Positions 1-5,748 of a stretch of 5,809 nt of DNA are shown piece after piece. A program made the position numbers and the translations under genes. Source of the DNA: an uncultured Bacilli bacterium (GTDB taxonomy: Bacteria; Bacillota_I; Bacilli_A; RF39; UBA660); NCBI GenBank assembly GCA_944345045.1, contig CALVMI010000025.1:1-5809 (forward strand). Direction: 5' to 3'. The notes under the pieces were generated by a model that was not told where the DNA came from, searched no databases, and was given only the letters and a program-made list of their open reading frames with translations. Within the stretch, counting starts at the first letter, position 1. Every line of letters starts with the position of its first letter.

Positions 1-541
1 ATTTTGGAATCCACACAAAATAAGCCTCTACAGCTTCTTCTGGAATTGTTGCTCCTACAGCATAATTATTGTTGGTACTTTCATCTTTTAATATAATTGC
101 ATTGGCCCATATCTTTTCTTCATAACTATACCATTTACTGCCCAAATCTGCTCTTTTTACTGTGCCATCACTTTCAATTGTTACAGCTATTAATGGCTCT
201 TCTAAGACCGGATAAGCTCCATTTAAGATACTCTCATTGTATTCTGTTTTAAAATATAAATTACATCTGACAGGGTAATTACTTACATTTTTAATAATTG
301 GACTCCATGAACTATAGTCCCAAACTATATATGCCTCATTCGTACATGTGCTTTTTTCTTCATCAAAAACATTTCCTTCTTTGGAAGGAATACTATTTGT
401 TTTTGTTTCATTTAAATATATGGCTAGATTGATATTTTCGTTTTTTATTATTTCTTGTTCTGGGTGTTTATTATTAGCTATACCCCCCCCCAGAACAATC
501 AAACTGGCAAGAAGGATACCTAAAATTATGACTTTTTTCAT
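1..541 (-). CDS. Secreted or membrane-anchored surface protein, N-terminal 180 residues (runs off left edge)
   Basis: This reading frame opens at ATG 539-541 and stays open through 180 codons to the window edge; the C-terminus is missing. An AGAGAGGA ribosome binding site lies about 8 nt upstream. Residues 1-22 (MKKVIILGILLASLIVLGGG, then IA) form a basic n-region and hydrophobic core, so this is a signal peptide, possibly cleaved after Ala22, or an N-terminal anchor. Two regions follow. Residues 60-97 hold a Cys pair (C66, C93) around WDYSSW. Residues 124-180 contain DGTVKRADL, WYSYEEKIWANAI and YFVWIPK. From memory, these two motif types recur in surface proteins of gut Firmicutes and Mollicutes-like genomes with no assigned function. 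It is transcribed separately from the metal operon, since a terminator and a promoter lie between them. A nine-G run spans codons 17-20. That this is a real gene is well supported; its role is unknown. Confidence 0.8.
   Translation of the reverse strand, partial: MKKVIILGILLASLIVLGGGIANNKHPEQEIIKNENINLAIYLNETKTNSIPSKEGNVFDEEKSTCTNEAYIVWDYSSWSPIIKNVSNYPVRCNLYFKTEYNESILNGAYPVLEEPLIAVTIESDGTVKRADLGSKWYSYEEKIWANAIILKDESTNNNYAVGATIPEEAVEAYFVWIPK
483..491 (-). repeat. Nine-base G homopolymer in the signal-peptide codons of the surface protein
   Basis: The plus strand reads nine consecutive C, which is G9 in the coding sense (CTG GGG GGG GGT ATA GCT). It encodes the end of the hydrophobic core (L17-G18-G19-G20). 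In such AT-rich DNA a nine-G run is very unlikely by chance, and Gly could be encoded by GGA or GGT instead. With eight G the frame reads GTA TAG. With ten G it reads TAT AGC TAA. Either single-base slip would therefore truncate the protein within a few codons. The tract is seen directly; slipped-strand phase variation is inferred. An assembly or sequencing error in tract length is possible, though nine G is the length that keeps the long frame open. Confidence 0.85.
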
Positions 542-569
542 AAGTTTGATCCTCTCTTCTATTAAAACA

Positions 570-578
570 ATTATAGCA
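570..578 (-). promoter_or_regulatory. Extended -10 promoter element for the surface protein gene
   Basis: The minus strand reads TGCTATAAT, a perfect -10 hexamer (570-575) with an upstream TG (extended -10). The predicted start is near 563, leaving a leader of roughly 20 nt before ATG 541 that contains the ribosome binding site. No good -35 is present at the right spacing (TTTAAA at 593-598 with 17 nt), as is common for extended -10 promoters. The element directly follows the T-run of the operon terminator, so termination and re-initiation are packed into about 35 bp. Confidence 0.6.
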
Positions 579-603
579 AAAAAAGAGACCCTTTTAAAGT
601 CTC
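578..603 (-). terminator. Intrinsic terminator of the metal-efflux operon
   Basis: In the minus-strand transcript, GAGACTTT pairs with AGGGTCTC around an AAA loop (585-603; eight pairs, two of them G-U), followed directly by seven T (578-584). It starts 9 nt after the CopZ stop codon. This is a textbook Rho-independent terminator placed to end the five-gene operon. A near copy lies at 5655-5682. Confidence 0.88.
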
Positions 604-612
604 AATCGAAAA

Positions 613-819
613 TTATTTAGAAACACTAAATCCTAATGCTTCTATTTTTCTCATTATCTCATTAATAACTTTTTCGTTTTTAACTGATAATAGTAATTTT
701 TTATCTTCTATTGAAATTATAAATGAATCAATTCCTTTAATAGATGATAAAACATTTTTTATTCTATTCACGCATCCTTCACATTCTATCCCTTTAATAT
801 TTAATTCAAATTTTTTCAT
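613..819 (-). CDS. copZ: CopZ-like copper chaperone (single HMA domain)
   Basis: This 68-residue protein is one HMA (heavy-metal-associated) domain, the usual size for CopZ. The GIECEGC motif places the metal-binding cysteines at C13 and C16. The following VNRIKNVLSSIKGI fits helix 1, and EIMRKIEALGF near the end fits helix 2. CopZ proteins carry Cu(I) in the cytosol and hand it to the partner ATPase. It is the last gene of the operon and starts 14 nt inside the 3' end of copA in another frame, so the two are probably translationally coupled. A GGGAGAG ribosome binding site lies within copA codons just before ATG 817-819. One oddity is that acidic Glu12 precedes the first Cys, where copper HMA domains usually have GMTC or GMSC; acidic residues there are more typical of Zn/Cd-type domains. 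Its position beside copA favours copper. Confidence 0.88.
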   Translation of the reverse strand: MKKFELNIKGIECEGCVNRIKNVLSSIKGIDSFIISIEDKKLLLSVKNEKVINEIMRKIEALGFSVSK

Positions 820-2995
820 TTTTCACTCTCCCAAATCTTAATGCATTTAATACCACTGTTAAACTACTAAAAATCATTGCTATACTGCCAAACATAGGTG
901 TCATACTTATTCCAATATTACTGAATAACCCCATGGCAATTGGAATCATACAAAGATTATAGAAAAACGCCCAGAATAGATTTTGCTTAATAACTTTATA
1001 GGATTGTTTACTTATGGCAATTAAATCGATAATGTTGTTGATGTCATTTTTCATTAAAATAACATCAGCAGAATTCATAGCAATATCGGTACCATCATTG
1101 ACACTAATACCTATGGTTGCATTAACTAATGCCGGAGCGTCGTTTATTCCATCACCGACCATAATAACTTTTTTACCTTTTGCCGTTAATTGTTTGATAT
1201 GCTCGGCTTTATCTTGTGGTAGAACATTTGCTATAACTTTTTTTATTCCAAGCTCTTGAGCAATTATTCTAGCAGTAATGTCATTGTCGCCAGTTAGCAT
1301 AATAACTTCGATATTATTTTCAGCAAATTTATGAATAACATCTTTTATATTTGGCCTTATAATATCTCGAACACCAATTAGACCAATAATCCTTTTATTT
1401 TCAATAATGTAAATTATGCTACACCCGTTTCTAACAAGATAGTCATAGTCTTTTATATTATTGTTTTTAATCTTCAATTTAGTTAACAACTTATCATTTC
1501 CTAGATAATAGTTATGTTCATTTATTTTTCCATAAATACCAAGGCCACTTAATGTTTTAAAATTGCTTACGCCTAATTTTTGACTTATCTTAAATGCCGT
1601 GCTAATAGGATGTGATGATTTTTTTTCGATGTTAGCAACAATATTTAAGAGGCTATTATCATCATACTTGGCGTAATTAAAAAAATTAAATATATTTAAT
1701 TTGCCGAGAGTTAAGGTTCCGGTTTTGTCAAAGACAACAGTATCAATAATTCTAGCATTTTCTAAAGTTTCACTATTTCTTAAAAACAAACCTTTTTTGG
1801 CACATAAACCGTTACTTACGACTACCACTAACGGAACAGCAAGTCCTAAAGCACATGGACAAGCGACAACAAGAATTGTAACCATGTGAAGCAATGCTTT
1901 TTCAATTGGTAAACCACCGATCATTTGAATAATAAATGTTAAAACAGAAATAACAAGAATAATTGATACAAAATAACCACTAATTTTATCCGCTAATTTT
2001 TGAATTTTACTTTTAGTATTTGTAGCCTCAATAACCATTTTTACTATTTCGGATATAGTTGATTCTTTGCCAATTTTTTTAGCTCTATATTCAATATAGC
2101 CATCATAACTAATCGAACCCGCAATAACTTTACTGCCTTTTTCTTTTAATACTGGAACGCTTTCACCAGTAATAAAACTTTCATCAACATAAATTTTTCC
2201 ACTTTCTACAATACCATCTACAGCAATCTTACTTCCCGATTTACAAATTAATAAATCATCTTTTTGCACTTCATCTATGGACGCTATCTTTTCCTTGGAA
2301 TTTGTTTTTATTATTGCTGTTTTTGGGGTAATTGTTACTAATTTTTTTAAGGCGTCTTTTGTCTTATCCTTGCTTATATCTTCAATAAATCTTCCTAGTT
2401 TAATAAAGTAAATAACCATGCAAGTTGATTCAAAGTATAGGCTTCCGAGATATTCTTTTGCTCCAAATAATATATTAATATATCCGTAAAGACTATATGC
2501 CAAACTAAATAATACACTAAACATTACTAAAGTATCCATGTTAGGCATTTTATGAAATAAATTTTTGATGCCATTTTTTAAGATATCATATCCATACCAT
2601 AAGAAGATAAATGTTATTAATAACATTACAGATGCTAAAATAATCGGATAATCATGATTAACAAAAGGAATACGAGGCAAATTTAACATCGGTCCCATAA
2701 AAATATACATAATAAATAAAATTAAGATTCCGAAAAAAATTAATTTTACTTTATCTAATTTATTTATTTCTATATCATCTATTCTCTTAAATTCTCCTAA
2801 GCTTACAAATCCAGCTTCTTTTATATAGCCCTCTATAGTTTTTTGGTTTTTATTTTCATATTCAATTGTAGCAATAGATAACACTAAATTTACATTGGCA
2901 TTTTTTATACCTGGTTGTTTATTTAAATATTTTTCTAATCCTGATGAACAAGCACTGCAAGTCATACCACCTATTTTTAAAACTATTTTTTTCAT
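806..2995 (-). CDS. copA: Cu(I)-exporting P1B-type ATPase
   Basis: This 729-residue membrane pump couples ATP hydrolysis to Cu(I) export from the cytoplasm. Residues 1-66 are one HMA domain with GMTCSAC (C13, C16). Paired membrane segments follow at about 83-103, 117-136, 153-176 and 185-203. The actuator motif TGES is at 276-279 and the transmembrane CPC at 379-381. DKTGT starts at D423, the phosphorylated Asp. The SHP motif is at 461-463, MLTGD at 566-570 and GDGINDAP at 614-621. The last two membrane segments carry Y679-N680 and M707-x-x-S710-S711, the YN and MxxSS signatures of the Cu(I) subclass (P1B-1), so copper specificity is well supported. Length is normal for a one-HMA CopA. AGGTGATG lies about 8 nt before ATG 2993-2995, 15 nt after the cadA stop. 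It ends with TGA; reading TGA as Trp would add only four codons, so that stop does not decide the code. Confidence 0.95.
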   Translation of the reverse strand: MKKIVLKIGGMTCSACSSGLEKYLNKQPGIKNANVNLVLSIATIEYENKNQKTIEGYIKEAGFVSLGEFKRIDDIEINKLDKVKLIFFGILILFIMYIFMGPMLNLPRIPFVNHDYPIILASVMLLITFIFLWYGYDILKNGIKNLFHKMPNMDTLVMFSVLFSLAYSLYGYINILFGAKEYLGSLYFESTCMVIYFIKLGRFIEDISKDKTKDALKKLVTITPKTAIIKTNSKEKIASIDEVQKDDLLICKSGSKIAVDGIVESGKIYVDESFITGESVPVLKEKGSKVIAGSISYDGYIEYRAKKIGKESTISEIVKMVIEATNTKSKIQKLADKISGYFVSIILVISVLTFIIQMIGGLPIEKALLHMVTILVVACPCALGLAVPLVVVVSNGLCAKKGLFLRNSETLENARIIDTVVFDKTGTLTLGKLNIFNFFNYAKYDDNSLLNIVANIEKKSSHPISTAFKISQKLGVSNFKTLSGLGIYGKINEHNYYLGNDKLLTKLKIKNNNIKDYDYLVRNGCSIIYIIENKRIIGLIGVRDIIRPNIKDVIHKFAENNIEVIMLTGDNDITARIIAQELGIKKVIANVLPQDKAEHIKQLTAKGKKVIMVGDGINDAPALVNATIGISVNDGTDIAMNSADVILMKNDINNIIDLIAISKQSYKVIKQNLFWAFFYNLCMIPIAMGLFSNIGISMTPMFGSIAMIFSSLTVVLNALRFGRVKNEKI

Positions 2996-3010
2996 AGAAA
3001 CATCACCTAA

Positions 3011-4867
3011 TTATTTTGAAAATTCAATTTTTAAAATTCTAAGGGCATTTATGATTGCTAAAACCGATACTCCTACATCAGCAAATACGGCTGCCCACAT
3101 ACTAGCAATACCTAAAGCGCTTAATATTAATACAGCTACTTTTACAGCAATTGCAAATACTATATTTTGTTTTACAATTCGCATTGTTTTTTTAGAAATT
3201 AAGATAGAACTAGCAATTTTAGATGGCTCATCCGTCATTATAACAACATCTGCCATTTCAACGGCTGCATCACTACCTAAAGCCCCCATAGCAACACCTA
3301 TATCTGCCAAAGCGAGAACAGGAGCATCATTAATACCATCACCGATAAATACTAGTTTGCCATTAGCTGATTTTTTAGCCATTAATTTTTCGGTCCAAGC
3401 AACTTTATCAGTCGGAAGTAATTCCGAGTGGCACTCATCTAAACCAAGCTCATGGGCGACACTTTCGCTAATGTTTTTGCGATCACCGGTTAACATCACA
3501 ATGTTTTTAACATTGTTTTCTTTAAATAATTTCACTGCTTTATAAGCATCATCTTTAATCTTATCAGCAATCAAAATTGTTCCGGCAAATTTATCATCTA
3601 TTGCCACATAAACAATCGTTCCAAGTTTTTCGCTTTTTTTAAAATCAATATTATGTTCTTGCATTAGTTTTTCATTACCAACTAAAACTGTTTTTCCGTC
3701 AATTTTTGCTTTAATGCCTTTGCCAGCTATTTCCTCTGTTTTAGTAACGAGTTTATTATCTATTTCTTTTTTATATGCTTGTTTTAAAGATTGGGATATA
3801 GGATGATTAGAAAAATTTTCAGCATAAGAGGCATATCTTAATAAATCATGATTAGAATATCCAATTGCATTAATTTCTTGTACTTTAAACACGCCTTCTG
3901 TTAATGTTCCTGTTTTATCACAAACGATAATTTCTGTATTTGATAATGCTTCTAAATAATTACTACCTTTTATCAAGACACCAATTTTAGAAGCAGCACC
4001 TATTCCACCAAAAAAAGATAATGGAATAGAAATAACTAAAGCACATGGACATGAAACAACTAAAAATGAAAGGGCCCGGTATAGCCAATCGCTAAATGTT
4101 GCATCATTTATTACAAGTGGCGGGATGAATGCTAGTAAAAGGGCTAATACAACAACAATCGGTGTATAATATTTGGCAAATTTGCTAATAAAATTTTCTG
4201 ATTTTGATTTTCTACTACTGGCATTTTCAACTAAATCTAAAATCTTACTAACCGTTGATTCTTCAAACTTTTTAGTAACCTTAATTTTAAGAATACTATC
4301 AGCGTTTATACATCCACTTAATACTTCATCATTTATAATAGCCTTTCTCGGCATAGATTCTCCAGTTAATGCTTGGGTATTTAGCATTGATTCTCCCTCA
4401 ACTATCGTTCCATCTAAGGGAATTTTTTCGCCTGGTTTTACCAGTATAATTTCTCCTATATTTACTTCATCTGGGTCAACTTTTTCAATTTCTTTATTGC
4501 GATAAACGTTGGCATAGTCTGGTCTTATATCCATAAGAGCTGCAACTGATTTTCTTGATTTATCCACTGCATAACTTTGAAACAATTCTCCAATTTGATA
4601 GAAGAGCATTACCGCACAAGCTTCGGGAAATTCGCCAATGCAAAAAGCTCCTATAGTTGCAATGGTCATTAAAAAGTTTTCATCAAAAACCTTACCTTTA
4701 AAAATATTTCTTATTGCTTTTAATACAATATCATATCCTATAATAATATAGCTAACTATAAAAAGAATACCGTTAAGTTCATTATCAAACTTTATCAAAA
4801 ATGAGATAATAACTAGTATTAGCGAAATAATTATTCTGATTAATTGCTTATTCAATTTTTTGTCCAT
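3011..4867 (-). CDS. cadA: Zn/Cd/Pb-exporting P1B-type ATPase lacking an N-terminal HMA domain
   Basis: This 618-residue membrane pump is of the CadA/ZntA type, expected to expel Zn(II), Cd(II) and Pb(II). It begins almost directly with membrane segments (about 8-26 and 32-50), followed by segments around 65-98. TGES is at 168-171 and the transmembrane metal motif CPC at 273-275. DKTGT starts at D317 (phosphorylated Asp). NHP is at 354-356, MLTGD at 458-462 and GDGINDAP at 509-516. The subclass signs are Lys576 in the seventh membrane segment and Asp597 in the eighth (FADVGVSVLAIINALR), matching the Lys and Asp needed in ZntA-type pumps (P1B-2). YN and MxxSS are absent. Many CadA proteins carry an N-terminal HMA domain; here that domain is the separate gene just upstream. 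GGAGG lies 10 nt before ATG 4865-4867, inside the last codons of the HMA gene. Confidence 0.95.
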   Translation of the reverse strand: MDKKLNKQLIRIIISLILVIISFLIKFDNELNGILFIVSYIIIGYDIVLKAIRNIFKGKVFDENFLMTIATIGAFCIGEFPEACAVMLFYQIGELFQSYAVDKSRKSVAALMDIRPDYANVYRNKEIEKVDPDEVNIGEIILVKPGEKIPLDGTIVEGESMLNTQALTGESMPRKAIINDEVLSGCINADSILKIKVTKKFEESTVSKILDLVENASSRKSKSENFISKFAKYYTPIVVVLALLLAFIPPLVINDATFSDWLYRALSFLVVSCPCALVISIPLSFFGGIGAASKIGVLIKGSNYLEALSNTEIIVCDKTGTLTEGVFKVQEINAIGYSNHDLLRYASYAENFSNHPISQSLKQAYKKEIDNKLVTKTEEIAGKGIKAKIDGKTVLVGNEKLMQEHNIDFKKSEKLGTIVYVAIDDKFAGTILIADKIKDDAYKAVKLFKENNVKNIVMLTGDRKNISESVAHELGLDECHSELLPTDKVAWTEKLMAKKSANGKLVFIGDGINDAPVLALADIGVAMGALGSDAAVEMADVVIMTDEPSKIASSILISKKTMRIVKQNIVFAIAVKVAVLILSALGIASMWAAVFADVGVSVLAIINALRILKIEFSK

Positions 4868-4872
4868 CTAGG

Positions 4873-5097
4873 CTAAACCTCCTCAATACTTACACTAGGC
4901 TCAGTCTTCTTGATAATTTTTCTTATTCTTTCAATTGCTTCTATTTTTACATCTTCACAGCATTCAAAAATTAATTTTTGAGTCATAAAACTAATGCTTA
5001 CATTATATATAATATCAATTTTTTGTAAAGCTCTTTCTAATTCATTTGCACAATTGGCACAGTCTAAGCCTTTAATTTTAAATTTATACTTATTCAT
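4873..5097 (-). CDS. Stand-alone HMA metal-binding protein, probable partner of the Zn/Cd ATPase
   Basis: This 74-residue protein is a single HMA domain with GLDCANCANELERAL (metal ligands C13 and C16). Asp12 directly before the first Cys recalls the Asp that helps bind Zn(II) in ZntA-type HMA domains. The middle contains VSISFMTQKLIF, a usual HMA strand, then an extra C46-C47 pair of unclear meaning. The stop codon is only 5 nt from the next start, and the ATPase downstream lacks this domain. It therefore looks like the detached regulatory or delivery domain of that pump. The two genes are in different reading frames and each has its own ribosome binding site (AGAAGGA before ATG 5095-5097), so they are genuinely separate rather than split by a sequencing stop. 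Direct metal donation to the pump is inferred. Confidence 0.88.
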   Translation of the reverse strand: MNKYKFKIKGLDCANCANELERALQKIDIIYNVSISFMTQKLIFECCEDVKIEAIERIRKIIKKTEPSVSIEEV

Positions 5098-5120
5098 TTC
5101 AATCCTTCTTTCTTGCTTAT

Positions 5121-5483
5121 TTAATTTTTATGGTTAATATGTTCTAAACCTATTTCAAACAACTTAACAATATGGTCATCATCTAACGTATAGTATACTT
5201 CTTTGCCACTTCGCTTACATTTTACAATATTGCTTTTTCTTAAGATAGCTAATTGATGCGAAATAGCAGATTTAGTCATATTAAGTACATTTGCCAGATC
5301 ACAAACACACATTTCATTTTGATCTAACGCAAATAAGATTTTGCATCGTGTTGTATCTCCTATAAGTTTAAATAAACATGCCAGCTTGTTAAAAGTCTTT
5401 TCATTAGGCATTCTTTGCAATACTTCATCAACTATTTTTTGATGAATAACATTACAATCACAAGAAAATTCGTTTCTAGCCAT
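5121..5483 (-). CDS. cadC: ArsR/SmtB-family metal-sensing repressor, CadC/ZiaR-like
   Basis: This 120-residue winged-helix repressor is expected to bind operator DNA as a dimer and release it when metal binds. The core reads LFKLIGDTTRCKIL (37-50), EMCVCDLANVL (57-67) and recognition helix TKSAISHQLAILR (70-82), with a wing at KRSGKEVYYTL (90-100). Both known family metal sites are present. The N-terminal C8 and C10 with C59 and C61 match the CadC alpha3N site (Cd, Pb, Zn). D102, H104, H115 and H118 match the alpha5 site of SmtB/CzrA (Zn), with His in the last position as in CzrA. Having both complete resembles ZiaR. It is the first gene of the operon, and its promoter holds two matching operators, so it is probably autoregulated. 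GGAGG (5490-5494) lies 6 nt before ATG 5481-5483. The exact subtype is less certain than the family. Confidence 0.93.
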   Translation of the reverse strand: MARNEFSCDCNVIHQKIVDEVLQRMPNEKTFNKLACLFKLIGDTTRCKILFALDQNEMCVCDLANVLNMTKSAISHQLAILRKSNIVKCKRSGKEVYYTLDDDHIVKLFEIGLEHINHKN

Positions 5484-5513
5484 AAATTTCCTCCAATAAT
5501 AATATATGTGTTT

Positions 5514-5533
5514 AGTTGAAGTTTAGTTCAACT
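5514..5533. promoter_or_regulatory. ArsR/SmtB-type operator B, over the transcription start
   Basis: AGTTGAA and TTCAACT form perfect 7-bp arms around a 6-nt spacer, matching the TGAA-N6-TTCA half-site layout known for SmtB/CadC-family operators. It lies just downstream of the -10 element and covers the predicted start near 5533. Its centre is 31 bp (about three helical turns) from operator A. Binding by the adjacent repressor is inferred from family knowledge and position. Confidence 0.75.
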
Positions 5534-5539
5534 GTTATA

Positions 5540-5569
5540 ATTATAGTTGAACAGTTATTCAATTGTCAA
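5540..5569 (-). promoter_or_regulatory. Sigma-A-type promoter of the metal operon
   Basis: The minus strand has a consensus -35 TTGACA (5564-5569), an 18-nt spacer and a consensus -10 TATAAT (5540-5545). The predicted start is near 5533, giving a leader of about 50 nt before the repressor gene. Operator A fills nearly all the spacer and operator B covers the start, so a strong promoter appears to be held shut by the repressor. Confidence 0.85.
5547..5562. promoter_or_regulatory. ArsR/SmtB-type operator A, between -35 and -10
   Basis: TTGAA and TTCAA flank the 6-nt spacer CAGTTA. From memory, the core TGAACAGTTATTCA is the same as the cyanobacterial smt operator bound by SmtB, which makes this site convincing. 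A further inverted pair, GTTCAACT (5526-5533) and AGTTGAAC (5545-5552), links operators A and B into one element of about 49 bp, centred near the -10. Confidence 0.8.
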
Positions 5570-5646
5570 TGGCAATACTATTAAAGAATTAAAAATTTTG
5601 GAATTATAGCCACCTTCAAAATATTAATTAGAAAAATGAAAATGGG

Positions 5647-5655
5647 ATTATAGCA
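5647..5655 (-). promoter_or_regulatory. Second extended -10 element (copy B of the intergenic module)
   Basis: The minus strand reads TGCTATAAT immediately after an eight-T run, exactly as in the module at 570-578. It could start leftward transcripts about 100 bp upstream of the metal-regulated promoter, giving low basal expression, or it may be a leftover of the duplicated module. No clear -35 is seen. Confidence 0.35.
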
Positions 5656-5682
5656 AAAAAAAGAGACCTTTTTAAAGAAGTC
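5655..5682 (-). terminator. Imperfect intrinsic terminator, near copy of the operon terminator
   Basis: In the minus transcript, GAC and CTT (split by a 2-nt TT bulge) pair with AAG and GTC around a 4-nt loop, followed by TC and eight T (5655-5662). The stem is weaker than that at 578-603 because of the extra AA after the shared AAAG. It probably ends, or once ended, a leftward transcript entering from beyond the right edge. Confidence 0.5.
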
Positions 5683-5697
5683 ACTGAAAAAGTAATG

Positions 5698-5748
5698 AAA
5701 TAAAAAAATGATATTTAGAATCTATTTCTATTTATCATTTTTTTATTT
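5698..5748. repeat. 51-nt imperfect hairpin with 16-bp perfect outer arms
   Basis: Positions 5698-5713 are the exact reverse complement of 5733-5748 (TATCATTTTTTTATTT). Inside lies a symmetric TT/TT mismatch, then a second 5-bp stem (TAGAA 5716-5720 with TTCTA 5726-5730) closed by a 5-nt loop. Only one pair of the outer stem is G-C. With A-runs before and T-runs after on both strands, a bidirectional terminator is the simplest reading. A small mobile-element remnant is an alternative. Confidence 0.7.

Noticed and set aside
348..620. Plus-strand open frame of 90 codons
   Set aside because: It runs antisense through the surface protein gene, the terminator and the end of copZ, and lacks a credible ribosome binding site.
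806..808. TGA at the copA end as a hint of a Mycoplasma-type code
   Set aside because: Trp codons I checked are TGG, no gene has an internal TGA, and reading through would add only four codons, so the standard code is the simpler view.
3016..3027. TTGAA and TTCAA pair near the end of cadA as a possible internal operator for copA
   Set aside because: The spacer is 2 nt instead of the 6 nt needed, it lies in coding sequence, and no promoter is seen beside it.
2895..3545. Long plus-strand open frame of 216 codons
   Set aside because: It lies antisense across the well-supported cadA and copA genes, has no ribosome binding site and no recognisable motif, and is a shadow of their codon pattern.
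4173..4505. Plus-strand open frame of 110 codons
   Set aside because: It is antisense within cadA with no supporting signals; the same applies to plus-strand frames at 1014-1259 and 1701-1889.
5484..5540. Leader of the operon as a possible riboswitch
   Set aside because: The leader is about 50 nt and its dyads are explained by the repressor operator; no further conserved structure is visible.
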